Positions 11,901 through 20,325 of a stretch of DNA of 64,000 bases are shown here, piece after piece. The DNA is taken from positions 1-64,000 of the forward strand of contig NZ_JABEQM010000014.1 of the NCBI RefSeq assembly GCF_014174155.1. Reading direction: 5' to 3'. Positions within the stretch are counted from its first letter, which is position 1. Every line of letters begins with the position of its first letter. This stretch comes from Gluconacetobacter tumulisoli (GTDB lineage Bacteria; Pseudomonadota; Alphaproteobacteria; Acetobacterales; Acetobacteraceae). Under the pieces are notes generated by a model. The model saw only the letters and a list, made by a program, of their open reading frames with translations. It was not told the origin of the DNA and did no database searches. The translations under genes were made by a program, and so were the position numbers.

Positions 11901-12392
11901 CCCGAAGGATTCGTGCATACGGTCCAGCAGGCGCGCGGCCTCGTCCTCCTGCCCCTCGGCCAGCATGCGGAACAGAGGGCCGCGCGTCCCCCCGGTCAAC
12001 AGGATCAGTCCCTCGGCGCGTTCGCATAGCAGGTCCAGCGGCACGGTCGGCTCCGCCGTATCCCCTTGCAGGAATCCCGACGAGGACAGGAATTGCAGGT
12101 TCAGCAGCCCGACATCGTCCTGCGCCAGCAGCACCACCGGCTCGGCCGGCTGGCCCGGCTTGTCGCAGCGGGGCGGCAGACCGACCTGGCAGCCGATGAT
12201 CGGCTGCACCCCCTTGCCCGAGCAATATTGCGAAAATTCCAGCGCCCCGAACAGATTGCCGGTATCGGTGATCGCGGCGGCCGGCATCCGCATCTGCTGC
12301 GCCAGCGCCGCGATGTCGGCAACCCGGATCGCCCCCTGGCTCAGGGAGTAGGCGGAATGGATGCGGAGATGGACGAAATCGGCATGGGACAT
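8964..12392 (-). CDS. dnaE: DNA polymerase III subunit alpha
   Basis: DnaE is the replicative polymerase catalytic subunit. The 1142-residue protein opens with a PHP domain (FVHLRIHSAYSLSQG) in which metal ligands look degenerate, as in other proofreading-free DnaE. The Pol III palm has GPGRGSGAGS at 358-367 and the catalytic PDFDIDF near 398-404 (acidic residues 401 and 403). A helix-hairpin-helix and OB fold (VKIAGCVVDRKERPTRTG) follow. The length is close to E. coli DnaE (1160). The start at 12392 has no clear ribosome binding site but gives the standard N-terminus. It lies downstream of lolD, a common alphaproteobacterial order. Confidence 0.96.
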   Translation of the reverse strand: MSHADFVHLRIHSAYSLSQGAIRVADIAALAQQMRMPAAAITDTGNLFGALEFSQYCSGKGVQPIIGCQVGLPPRCDKPGQPAEPVVLLAQDDVGLLNLQFLSSSGFLQGDTAEPTVPLDLLCERAEGLILLTGGTRGPLFRMLAEGQEDEAARLLDRMHESFGDRLVVELHRHGLPVERAVEPGMIALADRRGLPLVATNECFFPRPDMYEAHDALLCIAQGRTMAERDRWRVTPEHWFKPPEAMRALFADLPEACDNTLAIARRCAVRVETRKPLLPVCPKVEPGSTEEQTLRAMAIAGLDQRLQRLNPDDDTRRLYQDRLTFELDIIAKMGFPGYFMIVADFIQWAKAHDIPVGPGRGSGAGSLAAWALTITDIDPIPFNLLFERFLNPERVSMPDFDIDFCQDRRDEVIRYVRGEYGPDRVAQIITFGKLQARAAVRDVGRVLGLPFGMVNKVAELIPNNPAKPVTLKQAIDGEPRLQEMRDTDEALRRLMEIGLQLEGLYRHASTHAAGVVIGDRKLVELVPLYRDPKSDMLVTQYNMKFVEQAGLVKFDFLGLTTLTILQRAVQFLKGLDVTVDLSMLPLDDPLTYEMLARGDTGGVFQFEGAGMRDVLKQMRPTRLEDLIAAVALYRPGPMANIPDYCRRKHGEAWEPPHEEIRDILSETYGIMVYQEQVMQIAQKMAGYSLGGADLLRRAMGKKIRAEMDTQREIFTEGAVGRGIDRDKAVEVFDLMAKFADYGFNKSHAAAYALVSYQTAWMKANHPVAFLAACMSLAREKTDKLAALRQEAERLGIAVLPPDINASGPDFTVERRPDGTLGIRYALAAVKKVGFSAMEALVAARGGRPFTDLADLAARVDPRQLNKMQIENLAKAGAFDTVVPNRALVAAAAETVLRRANAQAQEAASGQIGLFGGGGDTPAAEPLRLPSIPDWPEFERLGMEAEAIGFHLTAHPLDSYGPLMRRLGVVRATGLEAAAQAGLTRVKIAGCVVDRKERPTRTGSKMAWVRLSDASGGCEVTFFSEVLSRSREVLTAGNAVLVTADLRLDGEALRITASDVVGLEQAAADAAAELRVWFDREDAISPIHAILAEERGGRGKIILLPSVAETRDVEVTLSGAYRVTPRIAQMIRAVEGVGRVEQR

Positions 12393-12453
12393 GTCGTCAT
12401 TGTATCATGACCCGATCCATCCCGCGCCGATTCTCCGCCCTGTCCGGACAAGT

Positions 12454-12503
12454 CAGGTCGGGCTTTGCCCGAACCCACCAGGGCCTGAGGGCCCTGGACC
12501 CCG
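12454..12503. repeat. Two-hairpin intergenic repeat, copy A
   Basis: This 50-bp segment between lolD and dnaE recurs almost exactly at 61251-61299 (one substitution and one single-base indel). It holds two adjacent hairpins: TCGGGC-TTT-GCCCGA, and CCAGGGCC-TGAG-GGCCCTGG with 8-bp arms. Copy A continues into further short GC-rich inverted repeats up to about 12575 (AGGGC-CAG-GCCCT and CAGGG-TAGCG-CCCTG). It may act as a terminator or mRNA 3'-end stabiliser for lolD, or be a REP-like dispersed element. Confidence 0.7.
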
Positions 12504-12584
12504 CTCAGGGATGAAACGACCGGGTTCCAGAGGGCCAGGCCCTTTGGCGGGTTTCAGGGTAGCGCCCTGAGGCAAGGCCAATCG

Positions 12585-13289
12585 TCAGTCGGGCGACATC
12601 TCCACCAGCCGTCCCTCGTGCAGGGTCACGACCCGGTCCATGCGGGCGGCCAGCGCGGCATTGTGGGTGGCGATCAGTGCCGCCACGCCCTCGCCCCGCA
12701 CCATCCGCAGCAATTCATCGAACACCGCGTCGGAGGTATGGACGTCCAGGTTGCCAGTCGGTTCGTCCGCCAGCAGGATGCCGGGGCGATTGGCCAGAGC
12801 ACGGGCAATGGCCACGCGCTGCTTCTCGCCACCCGACAGGCGGCCGGGCAGGTGCCCCAGCCGATGCGCCAGCCCGAACGAGCCCAGCAGCGCATCGGCG
12901 CGCACCCGCGCATCGGCACGGCGTACGCCCGCGATCATCTGCGGCAACATCACGTTTTCCCGCGCCGTGAACTCGGGCAGCAGGTGATGGAACTGGTAGA
13001 CGAATCCGATCTGCCGACGCCGGATGGCCGTCCGCTCGCCATCGCCCAGGCGCCCGGCCTCCTCGCCGCCGACCACGACGCGGCCGCGATCCGGCGCTTC
13101 CAGCAGGCCGGCCAGATGCAGCAGGGTGGATTTGCCGGTGCCCGACGGCGCGACCAGGGCCACGATCTCGCCGGCGCGCAGTGCCAGATCCACGCCCCGC
13201 AGCACCTCCAGCGTCTCGTCCCCGCTGCGGAAGGTGCGTTCCACACCGTCCAGGACCAGGGGGATCACGTCCATCCCGGCCTTATTCAT
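12585..13289 (-). CDS. lolD: Lipoprotein-releasing ABC transporter ATPase LolD
   Basis: LolD powers extraction of outer-membrane lipoproteins from the inner membrane together with LolC/E. The 234-residue ATPase has a Walker A (APSGTGKST, 47-55), the signature [14 protein letters not shown], Walker [13 protein letters not shown] and the H-loop ATHN. The first Walker A glycine is alanine here. The ATG at 13289 overlaps the last eight bases of lolC (ATGAATAA), which suggests translational coupling. An alternative start is the ATG at 13274. Confidence 0.93.
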   Translation of the reverse strand: MNKAGMDVIPLVLDGVERTFRSGDETLEVLRGVDLALRAGEIVALVAPSGTGKSTLLHLAGLLEAPDRGRVVVGGEEAGRLGDGERTAIRRRQIGFVYQFHHLLPEFTARENVMLPQMIAGVRRADARVRADALLGSFGLAHRLGHLPGRLSGGEKQRVAIARALANRPGILLADEPTGNLDVHTSDAVFDELLRMVRGEGVAALIATHNAALAARMDRVVTLHEGRLVEMSPD

Positions 13290-14529
13290 GGCGCAGGGCC
13301 TCCACGGGGTCGGTCCGCGCCGCACGCCAGGATGGGTAGAGCGTGGCCAGGAGCGACAGGACCAACGCCATCGCGATGACCTCGAACACCTGCGACCAGA
13401 TCAGCTTCGACGGCAGATGCTCAAGGTAGTAGATCTCGGGATTGAACAAGTTGGTGCCGGTCAGCGACTGCAGCACCTGGCGGATGCGCTCGATGTTCAG
13501 GCTGAAGGCGATACCCAGCGCCGTGCCCGCCGCGGTGCCCGTCACGCCCACCGAGGCCCCGCACATCAGAAAGATCCGCATGATCGCCCCCCGGCTGGCG
13601 CCGAGGGTGCGCAGCACGGCGATGTCGCCGGTCTTGTCCTTCACCATCATGATCAGCGACGAAATGACATTGAACGCCGCGACCAGGATAATCAGGGTCA
13701 GGATCAGGAACAGCACGTTCTGTTCCACCTGCACCGCGCCGAAGAAGGCGTTGTTGCTCTGCGTCCAGTCCAGCACCCGCAGGCGGGAATCCCCCAGCGC
13801 GCGTTCGATCTCCATGCGGATCGGCTGCACGTTGGTCGCATCACGGGTCGTGACCTGGATCTGCGTGACCTGGTCCGGCATCTCGAAATAGATCTGCGCG
13901 GCCGGCAGCGGCAGGAAGACGTAGCTGGCATTGTAATCGTTCATGCCGGCGTCGAAGATCGCCACCACATGATAGGCCCGCACGCGCGGCACGGTGCCGA
14001 ACGCGGTCGCCGCCCCGTTCGGCGATACCAAGGTCAGCTTCGACCCCACCGACAGGCCGGCCCGTTCGGCCAGGGTCACGCCGATGACGATGGCGTCATT
14101 GCCCTGGTAGCCATCCAGCGAGCCCGCCACCAGCGAACCGCTGATTTCATGCAGGTCGCGCAATCCCTGCGCCGTCATGCCCCGGACCAGGCCGCCGGCA
14201 TTGTACGAGCCGGAATTCAGCAGTACCTGCTCCTCGATCAGCGGGGTCGCGGTCACCACGCCGGGGACCTGGCGCACCGTGGCCGCCAGATCGTCGTAAT
14301 TCTGGATGGTCCGCGTCAGGCCGAAGACGCTCAGGTCGCCGTTCAGCCCCAGGATCCGGCCCATCAAATCGGCCTTGAAGCCGTTCATCACCGACATGAC
14401 GATGATCAGCGTCGCCACCCCCAGCGCGATGCCGATCAGCGAGAAGATGGCGATCACCGAGACGAACCGTTCCCCCTTGCGCGCGCGCAGGTACCGGCCG
14501 GCGACCGCCCGTTCGAACGGACCGAACAT
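13282..14529 (-). CDS. lolC: Lipoprotein-releasing system permease (LolC/LolE family)
   Basis: This is the membrane subunit of the Lol exporter, 415 residues. It has one N-terminal transmembrane helix ([18 protein letters not shown]), then a large periplasmic domain, then three C-terminal helices, the standard FtsX-like topology. The conserved segment [14 protein letters not shown] follows the first helix. Only one LolC/E-type gene is present beside lolD, as is common in alphaproteobacteria, where the permease is taken to work as a homodimer. The start at 14529 lies two bases after the proS stop. Upstream in-frame codons belong to an off-frame reading of proS. Confidence 0.92.
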   Translation of the reverse strand: MFGPFERAVAGRYLRARKGERFVSVIAIFSLIGIALGVATLIIVMSVMNGFKADLMGRILGLNGDLSVFGLTRTIQNYDDLAATVRQVPGVVTATPLIEEQVLLNSGSYNAGGLVRGMTAQGLRDLHEISGSLVAGSLDGYQGNDAIVIGVTLAERAGLSVGSKLTLVSPNGAATAFGTVPRVRAYHVVAIFDAGMNDYNASYVFLPLPAAQIYFEMPDQVTQIQVTTRDATNVQPIRMEIERALGDSRLRVLDWTQSNNAFFGAVQVEQNVLFLILTLIILVAAFNVISSLIMMVKDKTGDIAVLRTLGASRGAIMRIFLMCGASVGVTGTAAGTALGIAFSLNIERIRQVLQSLTGTNLFNPEIYYLEHLPSKLIWSQVFEVIAMALVLSLLATLYPSWRAARTDPVEALRHE

Positions 14530-14531
14530 CG

Positions 14532-15848
14532 TCAGGCTGCGGTCACGCGGGCGATCGCCTCGTCCACCGTCAACTCGAACCGCGCGCCGTCCTGACGGCG
14601 CTTCAGTTCCACCTTGCCTTCCTTGGCGCCGCGGGGGCCGACAATGATCTGCCACGGATGACCCATCAGATCGGCGTCGGCGAATTTCACGCCCGCGCGC
14701 TCGGCCCGGTCGTCATAGAGGAATGCGTCCGGCGCGGCCGCATACACCGTCTCGCAGATCGCGTCGCAGGCCGCGTCCCCGGTCTTCAGGTTCAGGATGG
14801 CCGCGCGGAACGGCGCCACGCTATCGGGCCAGATGATCCCGTTCTCGTCATGACTGGCCTCGATGATCGCGGCCACGAGGCGCGAGACCCCGATGCCGTA
14901 CGACCCCATTTCCGGATAGAGCGGCGCACCGTCGGGACCGCTGACGGCGATATCCATCGATTCGGTGTATTTGCGGCCGAAATGGAAGATGTGGCCGACC
15001 TCGATGCCCCTGCCCTCGCGTCGGCGCTCGGCCGGGACGTCGGTCCAGGCGGATTCGTCATGCTTCTCGTCCGTCGCCGCATAGAACGAGGTCATGCGCG
15101 TGAAGAACGCATCCAGCGACTCGCGGTCGGCGATGTCCACCGGTTCGGACAGCCAGTCCTGGTCCTCGAACGCACCGTCGAAGAACACGCCGCTTTCGCC
15201 CGTGGGCGCCAGGATCAGGAACTCATGGCTCAGCTCGCCGCCGATCGGGCCGGTATCGGCCACCATCGGGATCGCCTTGACGCCCAGCCGCTGGAAGGTG
15301 CGCAGATAGGCCAGCATCATCCGCCGATAGGTATCGACCGCCGAAGCATAATCGACGTCGAAGCTGTAGGCGTCCTTCATGAAGAATTCGCGCCCGCGCA
15401 TCACGCCGAAACGGGGACGGACCTCGTCGCGGAACTTCCACTGGATGTGGTACAGCACCTGCGGCAGTTCGCGGTACGATTTGATGACCTGACCGAACAG
15501 GTCGGTGATCATCTCCTCGTTGGTCGGTCCGTACAACAGGTCGCGCTCATGACGGTCCTGGATGCGCAGCATCTCCGGCCCATAGGCGTCATAGCGACCG
15601 GACCGCTTCCACAGTTCCGCCGGCTGGATCGTGGGCATCAGCAGTTCCTGCGCGCCGATGGCATTCTGCTCCTCGCGCACGATCCGGGCGATGTTCTGCA
15701 GCACCCGCCATCCAGCCGGCAGCCAAGCATAGATCCCCGCCGAGGTCTGGCGCACCAGGCCGGCCCGCAGCATCAGGCGGTGGGAGACGATCTGCGCCTC
15801 GGCAGGATTTTCCTTGAGAGTAGGCAGGAAGCCACGGGACAGACGCAT
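14532..15848 (-). CDS. proS: Prolyl-tRNA synthetase, short form without the editing insertion
   Basis: ProRS charges tRNA-Pro. The 438-residue protein begins [18 protein letters not shown]. It carries class II motif 2 ([10 protein letters not shown], near 106-115), the binding segment [13 protein letters not shown], and motif 3 [11 protein letters not shown]. coli ProRS has about 572 residues because of an inserted editing domain. That insertion is missing here, as in other alphaproteobacteria. An anticodon-binding domain ends the protein. The start at 15848 is chosen from the family N-terminus; sequence upstream in frame is not protein-like. lolC follows directly. Confidence 0.96.
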   Translation of the reverse strand: MRLSRGFLPTLKENPAEAQIVSHRLMLRAGLVRQTSAGIYAWLPAGWRVLQNIARIVREEQNAIGAQELLMPTIQPAELWKRSGRYDAYGPEMLRIQDRHERDLLYGPTNEEMITDLFGQVIKSYRELPQVLYHIQWKFRDEVRPRFGVMRGREFFMKDAYSFDVDYASAVDTYRRMMLAYLRTFQRLGVKAIPMVADTGPIGGELSHEFLILAPTGESGVFFDGAFEDQDWLSEPVDIADRESLDAFFTRMTSFYAATDEKHDESAWTDVPAERRREGRGIEVGHIFHFGRKYTESMDIAVSGPDGAPLYPEMGSYGIGVSRLVAAIIEASHDENGIIWPDSVAPFRAAILNLKTGDAACDAICETVYAAAPDAFLYDDRAERAGVKFADADLMGHPWQIIVGPRGAKEGKVELKRRQDGARFELTVDEAIARVTAA

Positions 15849-16161
15849 GCCGTTATCAACCTCGAAAAACCGGCCATTCGCCGGGCGGATCGTGGAACAG
15901 GAAAAGACCAATACGACAGAACCCGCATGGTCGCCATGTCGGCATATCCATGGAGGTCCCGTTATGCACAACGAACTGTGAAGCCCAAACCCTGTCCTGG
16001 CACGTTCAACAAGTCCGTGAAGCAGGTGACAGGCCCGATACGGACTCCTACAGTCCCACCCGTCCAATCCGGTTGTCAGGATATGCCGGGTTTAGGGAAA
16101 AAACGTCCGGGAACGGCAGAAAAGGCAACCACCTTTTCTGCCGTAATCCTTTCGGGCCCCC
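15849..16161 (-). promoter_or_regulatory. rnj-proS intergenic region: terminator and presumed proS promoter
   Basis: This 313-bp gap holds no gene that I can support. Its rnj-proximal end carries the terminator at 16113-16144. The remainder, about 260 bp, must contain the proS promoter, but I could not fix -35 and -10 boxes with confidence. Confidence 0.5.
16113..16144 (-). terminator. Rho-independent terminator after rnj
   Basis: Perfect 13-bp arms (16113-16125 and 16132-16144) enclose a 6-base loop, starting 17 bp after the rnj stop codon. On the minus strand the stem is followed about ten bases later by a run of six T (GTTTTTTCCC). The hairpin is far more A/T-rich at its centre than its surroundings. 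It probably ends the nuo-birA-rnj transcript and insulates proS. Confidence 0.75.
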
Positions 16162-17808
16162 TCAGACGCGCAGCAGGTGCACGTCGACCAGCGGCCGCTT
16201 CTGCAATTTACGCCCCAGGGCACGACGCAACGCGGTCTTCGCGGCCTCGCGGAACGTGGTGTCGTCCCGGCGCAGTTCATCGGGAATCTCGTCCAGCGCG
16301 TCGCCGAATTCCTCGGTCATGCGGGCGGTTTCCGGGTCTTCCGGATCCAACAGGCCGGGCGCGCTGACCTTGGGGTCGCCGATCAGATAGCCTTCGTCAT
16401 CCACGGCGAAGCTGCCGATGACCATGCCGTTGAACAGCATGCGCCGACGGGCGGCCAGCACGCCGCCATTCATCGCCAGCAGGCGTCCCCCGTCGAGCAC
16501 CAGGCGACCGGTCGGCGCGGTATCCACGACCTCGACCGAGCCGGGCGACAGGTTCAGGATGTCGCCATCCTCCAGCAGGATCGGCGTCACGCCCTTTTCG
16601 CGCGCGATGGCGGCGTTGGCGGTCAGATGACGCCATTCGCCATGCACCGGCACCGCATAGCGCGGCTTCACCAGGTCGAACAGGCGCCGCACGTCGCCGC
16701 CGGTCGCATGGCCCGACACATGGACCAGATGGTCCCGGTCCGTCAGCACCCGCACGCCGCGCCGGGTCAGGTTGTCCTGCACCTGCATGACCGCCTGTTC
16801 GTTCCCCGGGATCATCCGACTGCTGTAGATGACGGTATCGCCCTCGCCCAGCGAGATGTTGGGATGGGTATCGCTGGCGATGCGCGACAGGGCGGAGCGC
16901 GGTTCGCCCTGGCTGCCCGTAATGATCAGCACGACCGAATCATCCGCCACGGAATTGGCTTCCTGTTCAGACAGGAAGGGCGGGACGTCGGACAGATAGC
17001 CGCATTCCCGCGCCGCGAGGTCGAGGTTGCGCAGCGACCGGCCGACGATGGCGACCGAACGCCCCGCCGCCTGGGCGGCCTTGGCGATCGTTTCCACCCG
17101 CGCCACGTTGCTGGCGAAGCAGGTCACGGCGATCCGCCCCGTCAGCGATCCGATCAGGTCGGTCATGCCGCGACGGACGTCGGCCTCGGACGCTGACGGG
17201 CCCTCGGTCATCACGTTGGTGCTGTCGCACACCATCGCCAGGACGCCCTCGTTGCCCAGCGCCTCGAACGCCGCGACGTCGGTCGGCGGGCCGACCATCG
17301 GGGTGGGGTCCAGTTTCCAGTCGCCGGTATGGACGACGATGCCATGCGGCGTGCGCAGCACCAGCGCCTGGGCCTCGGGCACCGAATGGGTGACGGGTAC
17401 GAAACCGATATCGAACGGCCCGACGTCAAAGCGCGCCCCGGGCGCGATCACATGGATCTTCACCTGCTGTTGCAGATGCGCCTCGTTCAGCTTGCGCCGC
17501 AGGACGGCGGCGGCGAAGGGCGTCGCATAGACCGGACAGCCCAGACGCGGCCACAGATGGGCCACCGCCCCCAGGTGATCCTCATGCGCGTGGGTGATCA
17601 CCAGCCCCGCGAGGTCCTTCTTGCGCTCGACGATAAAGACCGGGTCGGGCATCAGGATCTCGGCCTCGGGCGTGTCGTTGCCGCTGAAGCCGATACCGCA
17701 ATCCACTGCCAGCCAGGTGGATCCCAGCCTGTAGAGGTTGAGATTCATGCCGATCTCGCCCGTTCCGCCCAAAGGCAGAAAGGCCAGACCATCACTCACA
17801 TCATTCAT
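16162..17808 (-). CDS. rnj: Ribonuclease J (MBL-fold RNase with beta-CASP domain)
   Basis: RNase J is a 5'-3' exonuclease and endonuclease in mRNA decay and rRNA maturation. The 548-residue protein starts LPLGGTGEIGMNLNLY and has the zinc motif HAHEDH at 73-78. Later come the MBL motif HTGDWK, GSQGEPRSAL and the beta-CASP motif HVSGHATGGD. AAGGAT sits seven bases before the ATG at 17808. Many alphaproteobacteria carry RNase J in exactly this place, after nuoN-birA. The 259-bp gap to birA shows only small hairpins and no coaX. Confidence 0.93.
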   Translation of the reverse strand: MNDVSDGLAFLPLGGTGEIGMNLNLYRLGSTWLAVDCGIGFSGNDTPEAEILMPDPVFIVERKKDLAGLVITHAHEDHLGAVAHLWPRLGCPVYATPFAAAVLRRKLNEAHLQQQVKIHVIAPGARFDVGPFDIGFVPVTHSVPEAQALVLRTPHGIVVHTGDWKLDPTPMVGPPTDVAAFEALGNEGVLAMVCDSTNVMTEGPSASEADVRRGMTDLIGSLTGRIAVTCFASNVARVETIAKAAQAAGRSVAIVGRSLRNLDLAARECGYLSDVPPFLSEQEANSVADDSVVLIITGSQGEPRSALSRIASDTHPNISLGEGDTVIYSSRMIPGNEQAVMQVQDNLTRRGVRVLTDRDHLVHVSGHATGGDVRRLFDLVKPRYAVPVHGEWRHLTANAAIAREKGVTPILLEDGDILNLSPGSVEVVDTAPTGRLVLDGGRLLAMNGGVLAARRRMLFNGMVIGSFAVDDEGYLIGDPKVSAPGLLDPEDPETARMTEEFGDALDEIPDELRRDDTTFREAAKTALRRALGRKLQKRPLVDVHLLRV

Positions 17809-18067
17809 AACCAATCCTTCTGTACCTTGAATCCTGCCAGTACCTTGGCTGTGCCGGTTCCTGGCGTTGTCTGTCTTCACTCAGCGCGGGCATGGGGTAC
17901 GCCCGCCAGAATCCACACCCCTTCGGGGTCAATCACATCGGTATCGGTCCGCATGGGCGCAATCGAAGCGCATCGGAGCCGGAGGGCCAACCGCCCGAAC
18001 CCGCCGGGTTCGTCCTGGCCTTCCTCTCGACGAGCACCCCTGCCCGCCGACGGACCTTATCCTGCCG
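17809..18067 (-). other. birA-rnj gap with small hairpins, no gene
   Basis: This 259-bp stretch codes for nothing I can support. It contains a 7-bp hairpin (CGAACCC-GCC-GGGTTCG, near 17996) and an ACCCC-TTC-GGGGT hairpin near 17918. The rnj ribosome binding site AAGGAT lies at its low end. Neither hairpin has a T-run. In some relatives a pantothenate kinase gene sits here. Confidence 0.4.
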
Positions 18068-18883
18068 TTATGTCGCCGCCGCGGTCCCGTCGCCGGCCGG
18101 GGGCGCCATCGCACCCCGGTCCAGCAGCAGGATCTCGCCGGCTGAAATCCGTCTCGTCCCATCGGCGCACCGCAGCAGGAGCAATCCCTGCGCATCGAGG
18201 CCTTCGAACGAACCTTCTACCTGCCCGCTTTCCCCGCGTACCACAAGCCTTGTCCCCGGAGGGTGAGCGTGTTCCAGCCATGCCTGCCGCACCGGGGCGA
18301 AGCCTCCGCGTCCGCAAACCGCCATCCAGCGGTCCAGCCCGTCGCAGATTCCCTGCGCCACGATCTCGGGCACGGGCGGGGGACCGTACTCCGCGACACA
18401 GGCCAGATCACGTCCGGGAATGGGGGGCGCGGCGCGCAGATTGGCGCCAAACCCGATGACCAGCCAGCGGTCGGCCTCCCCCCCCGATTCGATCAGGATC
18501 CCGGCGGCCTTGCGCCCGTCCAGCAGCAGATCGTTCGGCCATTTCAGCCGCAGGGATGCCGGATCGGAAATCCATGGCGCCAGTGCATCGTAAAAGGCCA
18601 GGCCCGCGATAAAGGGCCACAGGCCAGCAGGCCAGCCCCCCGCGCCATCAGGCCGCAGCAGTACCGAAAAGGCCAGATTGCCCCCCGGATCCTGCCAGTC
18701 CCGTCCCCGGCTGCCACGTCCGCGGACCTGCCGCCTTGCCATGACGCCCAAGCGGGCCGCGGCGCCCGCCTGGGCGCGTTCCAGACACAGATCGGAAGTC
18801 GAGCCCAGTTCGTCGTATATTTCCAGCCGCCAGGACGTCGCGCCGGGTAGGGTTGCGGGCCGGGCCGGGTCGGCTTCGTTCAC
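18068..18883 (-). CDS. birA: Biotin--[acetyl-CoA carboxylase] ligase, catalytic form without DNA-binding domain
   Basis: BirA activates biotin as biotinyl-AMP and attaches it to the biotin carrier domain of carboxylases. The 271-residue protein has the biotinyl-AMP loop GRGSRGRDW and the motif KWPNDLLLDGRKAAGILIE, followed by a C-terminal SH3-like segment. It lacks the N-terminal helix-turn-helix of E. coli BirA, so it should be an enzyme only and not a repressor. The start is probably GTG at 18883, which overlaps the nuoN stop as GTGA and suggests coupled translation at the end of the complex I operon. Confidence 0.9.
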   Translation of the reverse strand: MNEADPARPATLPGATSWRLEIYDELGSTSDLCLERAQAGAAARLGVMARRQVRGRGSRGRDWQDPGGNLAFSVLLRPDGAGGWPAGLWPFIAGLAFYDALAPWISDPASLRLKWPNDLLLDGRKAAGILIESGGEADRWLVIGFGANLRAAPPIPGRDLACVAEYGPPPVPEIVAQGICDGLDRWMAVCGRGGFAPVRQAWLEHAHPPGTRLVVRGESGQVEGSFEGLDAQGLLLLRCADGTRRISAGEILLLDRGAMAPPAGDGTAAAT

Positions 18884-20301
18884 CTGAACAGGGCCTGGGC
18901 CGCAGCCTGCGCCGCCGTGGAAACCGGCCCCAGCACCAGCAGGAAGCCCACCGTCGCGACCCCCATGCCCATCGACACGAACGACAGCGACAGCGGCCGC
19001 CGGTCGAAGGCCGGCGCGGCCTCGTCGAAGAACATCACCTTCACGATACGCACGTAATAGAATGCCCCGATCACGCTGCTGACGACGCCGATCGCCGCCA
19101 GAGCATACAGGTGGGCATTGACCGCCGCGTAGAACACCATCAACTTGCCGAAAAATCCGGCCAGCGGCGGGGCGCCCGCCATGCTGAACATGAAGATCGC
19201 CATCGCCATCGCCATCCCCGGATCTGTCCTGGCCAGGCCCGACAGGTCGGCGATCGCGGTCACGCCACGGCCCTTGCGACGCATGGCGATGATCACCGCG
19301 AACGTCCCCACGTTCATCAGCAGGTAGGTCGTCAGATAGACCAGCGTGCCGCGCATGCCCTCGGCCGTGCCGGCGGACAGGCCCATCATCGCGTAGCCCA
19401 TATGGCCGATCGACGAATAGGCCATCAGCCGCTTGATGTCGGTTTGCGGGATCGCCGCCAGCGAACCGAACAGCATGGACACGATGGAGATGCCTTCCAC
19501 CAGGATCTGCCATTGCGGCGAGACATGCCCGAACGGGCCGGCCATGACGCGCAGCAGCAGGGCGAACGCCGCGATCTTGGGCGCGCCGGCCATGAACGCC
19601 GTCACCGAGGTCGGCGCCCCCTGATAGACATCGGGCGTCCACATATGGAATGGCACCGCCGACAGCTTGAAGGCCAGCCCCGCCAGCATGAAGACGATCC
19701 CGAACATCAGGCCCATCGGCACGGCGGAGGTCGCGCTCATCGCCGTCTGGATCCCGCCATATTCAAGCGTCCCGGCGAAACCGTAGACCAGGGCGATCCC
19801 GTAGAGCAGCAGGCCCGACGCCAGCGATCCCAGCACGAAATATTTCAGTCCGGCCTCGGCCCCGGTGACCTCGTCCCGCGCGAAGGCGCACAGGATGTAG
19901 ATGGCCAGCGATGACAGTTCCAGGCCGATGAACAGGGTCATCAAATTCTCGGACGACGCCATCATCATGGTGCCCAGCGTCGAGAACAGCAGCAGAACGG
20001 GAAATTCGAACCGTTCGACCTTCATCTCCCGGGCATAGCCGACCGTGAGCATGGTCGCCAGTCCTCCGCCCGCCAGGCTGAGGATCTTCATGAAGCGCGA
20101 GAAATCGTCGTTGACGAAGATATGGTTGTACCCGACCCCGTCCGCGGACGTCAGGACCAGGAAACCGGTCACCAGGAACGCACCGATCGTCAGCATGGAG
20201 CAGGAGAAGAACGATTGTTCCTTCTGCACCACGCCGAAGACGAGGATGGCGAGGCCGCAGATCGTCAGGACGATTTCCGGCAGGGCAAGTGTCCAGTTCA
20301 T
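18880..20301 (-). CDS. nuoN: NADH-quinone oxidoreductase subunit N
   Basis: NuoN is one of the antiporter-like proton-pumping subunits in the membrane arm of complex I. The 473-residue protein has about fourteen transmembrane helices. It has the conserved TM5 glutamate in LGLELSSLAIYIL and the TM7-8 lysine region LAFKLSAVPFHMWTPDVYQG, which are NuoN and not NuoM signatures. The ATG at 20301 lies only 24 bp after nuoL, where nuoM would normally come between. birA overlaps its stop. Confidence 0.97.
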   Translation of the reverse strand: MNWTLALPEIVLTICGLAILVFGVVQKEQSFFSCSMLTIGAFLVTGFLVLTSADGVGYNHIFVNDDFSRFMKILSLAGGGLATMLTVGYAREMKVERFEFPVLLLFSTLGTMMMASSENLMTLFIGLELSSLAIYILCAFARDEVTGAEAGLKYFVLGSLASGLLLYGIALVYGFAGTLEYGGIQTAMSATSAVPMGLMFGIVFMLAGLAFKLSAVPFHMWTPDVYQGAPTSVTAFMAGAPKIAAFALLLRVMAGPFGHVSPQWQILVEGISIVSMLFGSLAAIPQTDIKRLMAYSSIGHMGYAMMGLSAGTAEGMRGTLVYLTTYLLMNVGTFAVIIAMRRKGRGVTAIADLSGLARTDPGMAMAMAIFMFSMAGAPPLAGFFGKLMVFYAAVNAHLYALAAIGVVSSVIGAFYYVRIVKVMFFDEAAPAFDRRPLSLSFVSMGMGVATVGFLLVLGPVSTAAQAAAQALFR

Positions 20302-20325
20302 CGGTTCAGACCTGTTTCCCGGAGA

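Noticed and set aside
9531-12029. An 832-codon plus-strand frame opposite dnaE
   Set aside because: It is antisense to conserved DnaE codons, with biased composition (His/Gln/Arg) and no recognisable domain.
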